Positions 55,949-63,482 of a DNA stretch of 64,000 bases are shown one piece after another; within the stretch, counting starts at the first letter, position 1; each line of letters starts with the position of its first letter. Source of the DNA: DASUPK01 sp963744105 (GTDB lineage Bacteria > Actinomycetota > Thermoleophilia > Solirubrobacterales > 70-9). The position numbers were made by a program, and so were the translations under genes. The notes under the pieces were generated by a model. The model saw nothing but the letters and a program-made list of their open reading frames with translations, was not told where the DNA came from and made no database searches. The stretch lies in the NCBI GenBank assembly GCA_963744105.1, contig CAVUSJ010000006.1:124001-188000 (forward strand), given 5' to 3'.

Positions 55949-57229
55949 GTGGCTTCGAAGCGCCAGATCTTCGTGCGCGACGTCCCCATCGGGGGCGGCG
56001 CACCCGTCGCCGTGCAGACGATGTGCAAGACCGAGACGGCCAATCTCGAGGCGACGATGGAGCAGATCCGCACCGTCGCCGACGCGGGGGCCGACCTCGT
56101 GCGCGTCGCCGTGCCCCGCGACAAGGACGTGGAGGCGCTGAAGACGATCGTCAAGCAGTCGCCGATCCCCGTGATCGCCGACATCCACTTCAACCACACG
56201 CTCGCGCTGAAGGCGATCGACGCCGGCGCCGACTGCATCCGTCTCAATCCGGGGAACATCGGCGGGCCGGAGAAGGTCGCCGAGGTGGCGGAGAAGGCGA
56301 CCGCGAAGAACGTGCCGATGCGGATCGGCGTCAACTCCGGCTCCCTGCCCAAGCACCTGCACGAGCTGGAGCGTGAGAACTCGGTCGAGGCGCTCGTTCA
56401 GGCCGGGGTCGAGTTCGTCGAGCTGATGGAGAGGCTCGACTTCGAGAACTTCAAGATCTCCATCAAGTCGACGAACGTGCCGAACACGATCGCCTCGAAC
56501 CGCCTGCTCGCCGAGAAGGTCCCGTACCCGATCCACCTGGGCATCACCGAGGCCGGCACCAAGTGGTCGGGCTCACTCAAGTCCTCCGTCGGCCTCGGGA
56601 CGCTGCTCGCGGACGGGGTGGGGGACACGATCCGCATCTCGCTTTCGACCTTCCACGCCGAGGAGGAGGTCAAGGTCGCCTGGGAGATCCTCAAGGCGCT
56701 GCAGCTCCGCGAGCGCGGCCCCGTCCTGATCGCCTGCCCGACCTGCGGCCGACTGCAGTTCGACATGGACACCGTCGTCGCCGAGATCGAGGAGCGCCTC
56801 GAGGCCTATACGGAGCCGGTCGAGGTGGCGGTCCTGGGCTGCGCCGTGAACGGAATCGGCGAGGCGTCACACGCGGACTTCGGCATCACCGGCGCGAAGG
56901 ACGAGGGCCTGATCTTCGCCCACGGCAAGCCGCTCCGGAAGGTGAAGCAGGGCGAGCTGGTGGATGCGTTGTTCGCCGAGATCGACAAGTCCCTGGACCG
57001 CGGCAAGGTCCACGTAGACGAGGAGAAGGCCGCTGAGGGCGCCGACTGGCTCGCGAAGATCGAGGAGGAGAACGCCGGCGAGCTCACCCCCGAGCGCATC
57101 GCCCAGATGGAGGCCGAGGCCTCCGACACCGAGCCCGACGACTTCCTGCAGCCCGTCAAGGCCGGCAAGCGCGTCAGCCTGGACGAGGAAGCGTCGCCCA
57201 CCGCGGGGCGACGCTTCACCCGTACCTAG
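55949..57229 (+). CDS. ispG: 4-hydroxy-3-methylbut-2-enyl diphosphate synthase
   Basis: Iron-sulfur enzyme of the MEP pathway that converts ME-cPP to HMBPP. The 426-residue product begins ASKRQIFVRDVPIGGGAPVA (after the initiator) and contains VPIVADIHF-like VIADIHFNHTLA and CIRLNPGNIGG. The [4Fe-4S] cysteines are in ACPTCGR and LGCAVNGIGE. The C-terminus is extended by about 60 acidic residues. GTG at 55949 fits the family start better than the long upstream frame. It belongs with dxr functionally, though 7 kb now separates them. Confidence 0.94.
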   Translation: MASKRQIFVRDVPIGGGAPVAVQTMCKTETANLEATMEQIRTVADAGADLVRVAVPRDKDVEALKTIVKQSPIPVIADIHFNHTLALKAIDAGADCIRLNPGNIGGPEKVAEVAEKATAKNVPMRIGVNSGSLPKHLHELERENSVEALVQAGVEFVELMERLDFENFKISIKSTNVPNTIASNRLLAEKVPYPIHLGITEAGTKWSGSLKSSVGLGTLLADGVGDTIRISLSTFHAEEEVKVAWEILKALQLRERGPVLIACPTCGRLQFDMDTVVAEIEERLEAYTEPVEVAVLGCAVNGIGEASHADFGITGAKDEGLIFAHGKPLRKVKQGELVDALFAEIDKSLDRGKVHVDEEKAAEGADWLAKIEEENAGELTPERIAQMEAEASDTEPDDFLQPVKAGKRVSLDEEASPTAGRRFTRT

Positions 57230-57232
57230 CCC

Positions 57233-58195
57233 TCAGCTGCCGCCCTCGACGCGCCGGTAGTGGTCGCGCCAGATCAGCCGGTGGACCCCGAGATGGCGGG
57301 GGAGGCTTCGCAGCCCTGGGATCACCGGGATGCAGATGAACGCGAGTGAGAGAAGCATCATCAGGGCCAAGATCTGAGCGTCCGCGTTGTCGGACGTGTT
57401 GAACGGGGCGATCTGGTACCAGAACGTGTAGAGCCAGAGCCAAACCTGGCCTGGGTAGCTGCCCGTCTCGTTCATCATGCCCCACTGCGTGCCGAGCAGA
57501 TGCTGCTCGTCCGCTCGGGTTTCGAAGTAGCCCCCGCCAGAGAGGAAGAGCAGCGGCTTGGTGTAGTTGGTCTGGTAGAACTGATTCGAGTTGACCAGGG
57601 CGCCGTCCAGCCCGCCGGTCGCCGCGAGGCCCGCCAGGGAGGCCATCATCGGGGCGACGGGCCCATAGTCGCCGGCGGGCAGCTGAGGAATCCCGCCCGC
57701 GAACTTGGCGGAGTCGAGTCCCTTCGTGTACGCGTCAGTCCATGCCTTCTGCTGGGCCGGGGGAGCCGCCTGGTAGGCCTGGAGCGCCTTGGTGAGAGCC
57801 GCGTCACCCGGGATGCTGCTCAGCGGGTTGAGTACGAAGTCCTGAGCGGTGTGGATCGGAAAGTGAACGCCGGCTGCACTCTGCAGGTTGAGCGGGCCGA
57901 TCTTCTGCCCGGTGTCCGGCGTGTGGGTATAGGGAGCGCCATAGTTCGCGATCTCGCTCGAGCCGTCGAGCTCGGTCACGGCGGTGGCGACGAAGTCCCC
58001 GGGGTCAGTGCGAGCCCACTGCTGGATCGTCACCGGCTTGTCATCGGGCGACGAGAACAGAATCGCCAGCACCACGACCAGCACGATGACGACCGCCAGC
58101 GCGACGACGAACTCCTTGACCAGGTCGTAGCGGATGTACGGCCCGTCCCAATCGGCCGATTCGAGCGGCGCGGGCTTGGATTGCTGCGGGCTCAC
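57233..58195 (-). CDS. Third subunit of a cytochrome b6-type complex
   Basis: A 320-residue membrane protein. The first membrane segment is near residues 30-48; two or three more follow residue 245 (WLWLYTFWYQIAPF, ILALMMLLSLAFICIPVIP). Between them is a roughly 190-residue extracytoplasmic region. The C-terminal helices resemble the subunit IV or cytochrome b C-terminal half. There is no CxxCH haem c motif in this protein. It is coupled by overlap with the cytochrome b gene, so it is probably the C-terminal-half partner with an added extracytoplasmic domain. Confidence 0.6.
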   Translation of the reverse strand: MSPQQSKPAPLESADWDGPYIRYDLVKEFVVALAVVIVLVVVLAILFSSPDDKPVTIQQWARTDPGDFVATAVTELDGSSEIANYGAPYTHTPDTGQKIGPLNLQSAAGVHFPIHTAQDFVLNPLSSIPGDAALTKALQAYQAAPPAQQKAWTDAYTKGLDSAKFAGGIPQLPAGDYGPVAPMMASLAGLAATGGLDGALVNSNQFYQTNYTKPLLFLSGGGYFETRADEQHLLGTQWGMMNETGSYPGQVWLWLYTFWYQIAPFNTSDNADAQILALMMLLSLAFICIPVIPGLRSLPRHLGVHRLIWRDHYRRVEGGS

Positions 58196-58836
58196 GCGGG
58201 GTCCTTCGCCGGCGCTGCGGCGGCCGCAACCTTCGCGGCGTATGGCGGCACCACGCCATGCTTACGGACCAGAAGGACGTGCCCGATCACGATCGCCGTT
58301 ACGGCGACCGGCAGAAGGATCACGTGCCAGGTGTACATCTGCCCGAAGTCGATGACGTTGAAGAACGCTCCGATCCCCACTGAATTCAGGCCGTCCTTGC
58401 CCTCGCTCGCGATCCATTGCGAGTCGAAGTTCTGCTGGGAGAGATAGCCCGTGAAGGCCGTCCCGATGGACACCAGGAACACGACCGCTCCCGTGACCCA
58501 GGTCCAGACCCTGCCGCCCCGCCAGGCGCCCATGAAGAACTTCCCCCAGAGGTGCACGACCATCGTGAAGAAGAAGATCTCGACGGCCCACAGGTGGATG
58601 CTGTTGAAGAACTTCCCGACGCCGGACTCATGCCACCAGGCCGGGCCCTTGAGGCCGAGAATCACGCCGGATCCGACGACCACGATCAGCGCCGCGATCG
58701 TCGCCACGCCGAAGACGTAGATCCATGACGAGACGTATGCCGGCTGCCGGTCGGGAAGAAGCTTCTCCGGCGGTAGAGCGCCGACCGCGCGAGTGCGGAC
58801 CCGCTCGGTCCACATGCGCTTCTCGTCGGGGCTCAC
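58192..58836 (-). CDS. Cytochrome b (b6-type, N-terminal half)
   Basis: Di-haem quinol-oxidising subunit of 214 residues with four membrane helices. Haem ligands are visible: SIHLWAVEIFFFTMVVHLW has two His with 13 residues between, and TWHVILLPVAVTAIVIGH has two with 14 between, the b6-type spacing. The GTG start overlaps the upstream stop (GTGA) and yields SPDEKRMWTERV as N-terminus. It is the centre of a three-gene operon. No Rieske protein or cytochrome c gene is adjacent in this window. Confidence 0.87.
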   Translation of the reverse strand: MSPDEKRMWTERVRTRAVGALPPEKLLPDRQPAYVSSWIYVFGVATIAALIVVVGSGVILGLKGPAWWHESGVGKFFNSIHLWAVEIFFFTMVVHLWGKFFMGAWRGGRVWTWVTGAVVFLVSIGTAFTGYLSQQNFDSQWIASEGKDGLNSVGIGAFFNVIDFGQMYTWHVILLPVAVTAIVIGHVLLVRKHGVVPPYAAKVAAAAAPAKDPA

Positions 58837-58994
58837 TCCTCGATCTCCCGCTTCGGGAAGGGGAGAAGGATCGCCAGGATGAACACGGCGATCATCAGCA
58901 GGATGACCACCACGTTCGCCACCGACATCTGGAAGAAGTGCCAGTGGACGTAGTGCGCCGGCGAGTTGAGATCGAACACCGCGCCCAAGATCAT
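58833..58994 (-). CDS. Small single-helix subunit upstream of cytochrome b
   Basis: A 53-residue protein, MILGAVFDLNSPAHYVHWHF and then FQMSVANVVVILLMIAVFIL, with one membrane helix near residues 22-45 and a basic-acidic end (FPKREIEE). It overlaps the cytochrome b start by four bases, so it belongs to the complex. I recall similar small genes before cytochrome b in this lineage. A longer start at 59030 is possible, but the inner ATG gives the cleaner protein. Confidence 0.65.
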   Translation of the reverse strand: MILGAVFDLNSPAHYVHWHFFQMSVANVVVILLMIAVFILAILLPFPKREIEE

Positions 58995-59231
58995 GGGCAG
59001 AAGCCTCCACCCAGCGGCCGGCGCCGGCATCGGTGGGCAGTACGGAACCCAGCTACGGGCTGAACACCTACCCGGGCACTTCTGTGCGAGCGATCTCTCA
59101 CTTGGACCTTCTGTTGACCCGTCGGGTGCATCACGCCCCCAGTTCCGAACCGAAGTTCCCCTCGGCGGCGACGAATCTACCCGGCGCAGGGTTAGGGGTT
59201 GGTGAGAGTTCTCTTAGAAAACGACAGGTGG

Positions 59232-60740
59232 CTAGTACGCCTTCGCGAAGATCGCCATCACCTTCGCCGGCCCGCCCGTGATCACGCAGCGGGCATCCCC
59301 GGGCAGCTCCGCGTCGAAGGGGATGCAGCGCACCGAGACCCCGAGCTCGCCCATGGTCTTCTCCGTCTCGGGCTCCTCGCTCCACGGTGCCCTGACGAAG
59401 CCGCCGGAATCAGTCTCGTCGCCCGAGAAGAACTCGCGGAACTCCTCGAGCGTGGTGATGTCGTCGCGGGTTCGCTCACGGAGGCGCTTGGACGCCTCCT
59501 CGAAGAGGCTGAGCTGGACGTCGCCGAGCACCCCGATGACCGCGTCTGCCGCGCCGTCGCGAGGAATCGCGTCCCGCGCGAGCGACTCGTCGTCACGGCG
59601 CGTCATCGTCACGACACCCTGGTCGAGATCTCGCTCGCCGATCTCGATCACCACCGGCACGCCCTTGCGGATCCATTCCCAGCGCTTCTCCGCCGGTTTG
59701 CGGTCGCGGGTGTCCACCTCGGCGCGGATTGGGACGTCGGCCCAGGACCGGCCGGCGATCTCCGCCTGCAGCTCGGCGGCGGCCCCCAGCACCCTCGCGG
59801 GGTCGCCCCGGGTGATCGGGACGATCTCCACCTGCTTCGGCGCGACGCGGGGCGGCACGCGCAGGCCGTTGTCGTCGGCGTGGGTCATCACGAGGGCGCC
59901 CAGCATCCGGGTGGAGACTCCCCAGGAGGTCGTGTAGCAGAGCTTCCGCTCGCCGTCCTCGTCCGTGAACTCCATGTTCATCGCCCGCGAGAAGTTCTGG
60001 CCGAGGTAGTGCGATGTCCCGGACTGAAGAGCCTTGCCGTCCTGCATCATCGCCTCGATCGAGAGCGTGATCTCCGCGCCGGGGAAGCGCTCGGACTCGG
60101 GCTTCTCGCCGGGGATAACCGGAATCGCCAGCACCGACTCGGCGAACTCGCGGTAGACGCCGAGCATCTGGCGGGTCTCCTCGAGCGCCTCCTCCTCGCT
60201 CGCGTGCGCCGTGTGCCCCTCCTGCCAGAGGAACTCGGTGGTGCGCAGGAGCACCCGGGGCCGCAGCTCCCAGCGGACGATGTTGCACCACTGGTTGACC
60301 ATCAGCGGCAGGTCCCGGTACGAGTTGATCCACTTGGCGAAGGAGCGCCCGATCACCGTCTCGGAGGTGGGGCGGACGATCAACGGCTCGGGAAGCTCGG
60401 CGGCCGGGTGGAGCGAGCCATCGTCGCCCTGCTCGAGCCGGTGGTGAGTGACGACGGCCATCTCCTTGGCGAAGCCCTCGACGTGCTTGGCCTCCTCCTC
60501 GAAGTAGCTCAGCGGGATGAAGAGCGGGAAGTAGGCGTTCTGGGCGCCGGTCTCCTTGATGCCGTCGTCCAGCGCCCGCTGCATCAGCTCCCAGGTGCCG
60601 TAGCCCCAGGGGCGGATCACCATCGCGCCGCGGACGTGGTCGAGCTCCGCAACCTCCGCGTCGCGGACCACGCTCTGGAACCACTGAGGGAAGTCCTCAG
60701 AGCGCGTGGGTGAGATGCCGGTTTTCGCCTTGCCTTCCAT
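59232..60740 (-). CDS. proS: Prolyl-tRNA synthetase, archaeal/eukaryote-like type
   Basis: Class II synthetase of 502 residues. Motif 2-like VRPTSETVIGRSFAKWINSY, FLWQEGHTAHAS and motif 3-region SYWGVST-like TTSWGVSTRMLGALVM are present. There is no editing INS domain between motifs 2 and 3, and the protein ends in a C-terminal zinc-like domain finishing with Tyr (AKAY), as in archaeal and mitochondrial-type ProRS. Zinc-ligand Cys residues appear largely lost. The ATG at 60740 fits the family N-terminus (TGISPTRSEDFPQWF). The pgsA start lies only 11 bases away on the other strand. Confidence 0.93.
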   Translation of the reverse strand: MEGKAKTGISPTRSEDFPQWFQSVVRDAEVAELDHVRGAMVIRPWGYGTWELMQRALDDGIKETGAQNAYFPLFIPLSYFEEEAKHVEGFAKEMAVVTHHRLEQGDDGSLHPAAELPEPLIVRPTSETVIGRSFAKWINSYRDLPLMVNQWCNIVRWELRPRVLLRTTEFLWQEGHTAHASEEEALEETRQMLGVYREFAESVLAIPVIPGEKPESERFPGAEITLSIEAMMQDGKALQSGTSHYLGQNFSRAMNMEFTDEDGERKLCYTTSWGVSTRMLGALVMTHADDNGLRVPPRVAPKQVEIVPITRGDPARVLGAAAELQAEIAGRSWADVPIRAEVDTRDRKPAEKRWEWIRKGVPVVIEIGERDLDQGVVTMTRRDDESLARDAIPRDGAADAVIGVLGDVQLSLFEEASKRLRERTRDDITTLEEFREFFSGDETDSGGFVRAPWSEEPETEKTMGELGVSVRCIPFDAELPGDARCVITGGPAKVMAIFAKAY

Positions 60741-60751
60741 ATGCTCGCTTC

Positions 60752-61399
60752 GTGGCCAGGAGCCGCGAACAATCCTTGCGTAAGGGGCGGCGAAAGGGCT
60801 TCCGGCGTCAGTTCGGGCTCGACCGTTCGGGGCCTCCGCCGCGCCAGACACGGCCGGGACAGCCCCTGCGGCCATGGACGATCCCGAACGCCGTCGGCTA
60901 CCTGCGGCTCGCCGGCCTGCCCGTCTTCCTCTACCTCGCGTTCTCGTCCGGCGACGGCCGCGACCCCTGGGCGGCCGCGATCTTCTGGCTGATCGCGGTG
61001 GGGGACTACGTGGACGGCTTCCTGGCGCGGGCGACGGGCCAGTACAGCCGGATGGGGGCCATCCTGGACCCGATCGTCGACCGGCTCACGATCCTCTCGG
61101 GCGTGGTCGTCTGCTGGCACTTCGAGCTGCTGCCGCGCTGGGCTCTCGCCGTGCTGGTGGCGAGGGAGGTGGTCACCGCCCTTCTGGCCGAGCTGGCGCT
61201 GAGGAGGATCGGCGAGCTGAAGATCAACTGGCTTGGCCGGATCGCCGTGGCCCCGGTGATGGCATCGCTCTTCTTCGCGATGGTCTCGGACAGCTGGGTG
61301 TGGAGCGCGATGCTGATCACCGGCGTCGTCCTCGGGATTCTCGGAACGATCGCCTACGTACGGGCCGGACTCCGGGAGCTCGCGGCCCAGGCCGCCTGA
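60752..61399 (+). CDS. pgsA: CDP-alcohol phosphatidyltransferase
   Basis: Membrane enzyme of 215 residues that replaces CMP in CDP-diacylglycerol with an alcohol, probably glycerol 3-phosphate. The CDP-alcohol signature is complete: GDYVDGFLARATGQYSRMG then AILDPIVDR, with all four Asp. About five or six membrane segments follow a basic N-terminus. Start choice is uncertain: GTG at 60752 leaves only 11 bases to the divergent proS start, and a TTG slightly downstream is possible. The first helical segment WTIPNAVGYLRLAGLPVFLY is the normal family start. Confidence 0.87.
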   Translation: MARSREQSLRKGRRKGFRRQFGLDRSGPPPRQTRPGQPLRPWTIPNAVGYLRLAGLPVFLYLAFSSGDGRDPWAAAIFWLIAVGDYVDGFLARATGQYSRMGAILDPIVDRLTILSGVVVCWHFELLPRWALAVLVAREVVTALLAELALRRIGELKINWLGRIAVAPVMASLFFAMVSDSWVWSAMLITGVVLGILGTIAYVRAGLRELAAQAA

Positions 61400-61433
61400 G
61401 CTGCAATCCCTCGACCGAACCTTCAAGCCGCGG

Positions 61434-61460
61434 TTGAGGCTGCTCGTTCGGTCATATAAT
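61434..61460 (+). promoter_or_regulatory. Promoter of the rsiG-like gene within an inverted repeat
   Basis: TATAAT at 61455-61460 is a perfect -10. TTGAGG at 61434-61439 lies 15 bases upstream. Arms GACCGAAC (61413-61420) and GTTCGGTC (61446-61453) form an inverted repeat that spans the -35 and touches the -10. It could be an operator or the pgsA terminator. Confidence 0.55.
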
Positions 61461-61518
61461 CGCTCGCCCCGATGCGAGGGCGCGTGTAGAGCGCGACCCG
61501 TTCAATGAAAGAGGATCC

Positions 61519-61785
61519 GTGGAGGAAGACACCTTTCCCGATATCGCCTCGATGAGCGACCAGGAGCTCAAGGAGCTGATCGACAATCTGACCGCTGAGG
61601 AGCAGGAGGTGTCGTACCGCCGCCGGATCCTGCACGGGCAGATCGACATCCTGCGTGCCGAGCTGGTCAACCGACTGCGTGAGAATCGCCCCGACAGCGG
61701 CACGCTGATCAGGGGCGATGACGTGCAGCGGCTGAGCGAGATTCTCGCGGGCCGCTCGGAGCCCCCGACCAAGCCTCCGACCTAG
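61519..61785 (+). CDS. rsiG: RsiG-like c-di-GMP-responsive anti-sigma factor
   Basis: An 88-residue, mostly helical protein. The helix around EEQEVSYRRRILHGQIDILR carries Glu28, Ser32, Arg35 and Asp43 in the spacing of the RsiG c-di-GMP motif E-x3-S-x2-R-x3-Q-x3-D; the Gln position is His39. In Streptomyces, RsiG with c-di-GMP holds the sigma factor WhiG inactive. Only one motif copy is seen, as reported for early-branching actinobacterial RsiG, which would act as a homodimer. Family identity rests on this motif. GAAAGAGGA precedes the GTG start. The FHA gene follows after 15 bases. Confidence 0.72.
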   Translation: MEEDTFPDIASMSDQELKELIDNLTAEEQEVSYRRRILHGQIDILRAELVNRLRENRPDSGTLIRGDDVQRLSEILAGRSEPPTKPPT

Positions 61786-61800
61786 AGACAGGGGTCAGCT

Positions 61801-62271
61801 GTGGCGATTCACTGCCCCGAGTGCGGGTTCGTCAATGCCGAGGGGGCCAACTACTGCCAGAAGTGCGGCGCCTACCTCTCCCGCCCCGACGGGAAGGATG
61901 AGCCGACGACGATGACCTACACGGTCGACGAGTCGGGCGAGATGCACCAGGTCGACATCGACGAGGTCGTCGAGAGGCACGGGGCGGCGCTGGTGATTCG
62001 CTCCGGCGGCGGACGCGCGGGGGAGAGCTTCACGCTCGACGACGATCGCGTCTCGATCGGGCGCACGCCGGACGCCGGCGTGTTCCTGGACGACGTCACG
62101 GTCTCCCGCAACCACGCCCTCCTCGTCCGGCGCAAGGACGGTCTCTACATCGACGATCTCGGATCGCTCAACGGCACCTATGTCAACCGGCGCCGGATCG
62201 AGTCCCATCAGCTCGCGGACGGCGACGAGATCCAGATCGGCAAGTACAAGTTGAGCTACCTGGAGAAGTGA
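61801..62271 (+). CDS. Zinc-ribbon FHA-domain protein
   Basis: A 156-residue cytoplasmic protein. An N-terminal zinc ribbon (HCPECGFVNAEGANYCQKCG) is joined by an acidic linker to an FHA phosphothreonine-binding domain. The FHA core has VSIGRTPDAGVFLDDVTVSR, then NHALL and LGSLNGTYVNRRRI. It resembles GarA of mycobacteria, which responds to Ser/Thr kinases and controls glutamate metabolism. A Thr-rich segment EPTTMTYTVDE before the domain resembles the GarA phosphorylation site region. GTG start. The MerR gene overlaps its end, as garA is followed by a MerR gene in mycobacteria. Confidence 0.9.
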   Translation: MAIHCPECGFVNAEGANYCQKCGAYLSRPDGKDEPTTMTYTVDESGEMHQVDIDEVVERHGAALVIRSGGGRAGESFTLDDDRVSIGRTPDAGVFLDDVTVSRNHALLVRRKDGLYIDDLGSLNGTYVNRRRIESHQLADGDEIQIGKYKLSYLEK

Positions 62272-63002
62272 CCATGGAAGCCACGCCCTTCGACCGACCC
62301 CAGACCGACGGAGCGCCCTCGAATCGCAAGGCGCTCACCATCGGCGCCGTGGCGAAGATCCTCAGCCGCGAGTTCGAGGACGTCTCGATCTCGAAGATCC
62401 GCTACCTGGAGGACCAGAAGCTGCTCTCGCCGCGGCGCACGCCCGGCGGCTACCGCCTCTACAGCCAGGCCGACGTCGAGCGGCTGCGGCAGATCCTGCG
62501 GATGCAGCGCGACGAGTTCCTGCCACTGAGGGTGATCCGCCAGGAGCTCGCCGCCGGCGCGCGCGAGGAGCGCACCGGTGCCGCCCTTCGCCGTGCGGCC
62601 ACGGTCGAGGCCGGCAAGGGCTCGCGGCTTTCCCTCGAGGAGCTGGTGGACGTGACGGGCGTCGCCCCCGACCTGGTCAAGGACCTCGAGGACTGGCGCC
62701 TCGTCCAGCCCGAGCAGATCGAGGGCACGAAGTTCTACGACGACACCGACCGCGAGATCGTGCAGGCGAGCGCGGAGCTCGCCCGCTTCGGTGTCGGAGG
62801 CCGCAACCTCAAGGTGCTCCGGACGGCGGCGGACCGCGAGGCGCAGCTTCTCGAGGCCGTGGTCGGGGCCGCGCTGCGCTCCACCAACCACAACACGCGA
62901 CGCGAGGCGATGGAGAACCTGGAGAGCCTCGCCGCCGCCTGCAACAACCTCACCCACATGCTGCTCGTCCGCGATCTGCGGAAGCTCACCGGCGAGGAGT
63001 AA
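62268..63002 (+). CDS. MerR-family transcriptional regulator (FtsR/Rv1828-like)
   Basis: A 244-residue DNA-binding protein. The winged-helix domain begins LTIGAVAKILSREFEDVSIS and has KIRYLEDQKLLSPRRTPGGY, the MerR signature. The long C-terminal helical region lacks the Cys ligands of metal-responsive MerR. Its position after an FHA gene matches the mycobacterial garA-Rv1828 and corynebacterial FtsR arrangement, so a role in division-gene control is a reasonable guess. GTG at 62268 overlaps the FHA stop; ATG at 62274 is an alternative start. Confidence 0.85.
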   Translation: MTMEATPFDRPQTDGAPSNRKALTIGAVAKILSREFEDVSISKIRYLEDQKLLSPRRTPGGYRLYSQADVERLRQILRMQRDEFLPLRVIRQELAAGAREERTGAALRRAATVEAGKGSRLSLEELVDVTGVAPDLVKDLEDWRLVQPEQIEGTKFYDDTDREIVQASAELARFGVGGRNLKVLRTAADREAQLLEAVVGAALRSTNHNTRREAMENLESLAAACNNLTHMLLVRDLRKLTGEE

Positions 63003-63012
63003 AGCCGGCCCC

Positions 63013-63474
63013 GTGGCACGCGTCGTGCGCAGGCGCCGCATCGCAGCGCCCGCGAGCGCCCTCTGGGCCGTGGTCACGGATCCGTACCACCTGCCGCGCT
63101 GGTGGCCGAACACGCAGCGCGTGGAGAACGTGAGCGAGGGCGAGCCGGCGGCGCGGAGCTGGACACAGGTACTCGAGACCCGCGACGGGCGGGGCGTCCG
63201 CGCCGACTACCACGGCGTGGAGGCGACCGACGGCGAGCGCTACGTCTTCGAGCAGACCGTGGAGGGGACTCCCTTCGAGCGCTTCGTGAAGCGCGCCCGG
63301 ACCGAGATCAAGCTGAGCCCCCAGAACGGGGAGACCGACGTGACGATGTCCCTCGATCGCCGGCTCCGCGGGCTCTCGCGGCTCGGATCGCCGATGATGC
63401 GCCGCGCCATCGGGCGCACGCTGAACGAGGCCCTGACCGGGCTCGAGACCGCCGCGACCGGGGAGTCGACCTGA
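63013..63474 (+). CDS. SRPBCC (START-like) domain protein
   Basis: A 153-residue protein with the helix-grip fold pattern. The start RVVRRRRIAAPASALWAVVT and DPYHLPRWWPNTQRVENV is typical of polyketide-cyclase/SRPBCC proteins. It continues with alternating strands and ends in a long C-terminal helix (RRAIGRTLNEALTGLETAA). It would bind a hydrophobic ligand. GTG start ten bases after the MerR stop, so probably the same operon. The specific function is unknown. Confidence 0.8.
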   Translation: MARVVRRRRIAAPASALWAVVTDPYHLPRWWPNTQRVENVSEGEPAARSWTQVLETRDGRGVRADYHGVEATDGERYVFEQTVEGTPFERFVKRARTEIKLSPQNGETDVTMSLDRRLRGLSRLGSPMMRRAIGRTLNEALTGLETAATGEST

Positions 63475-63482
63475 CTGCGGAG

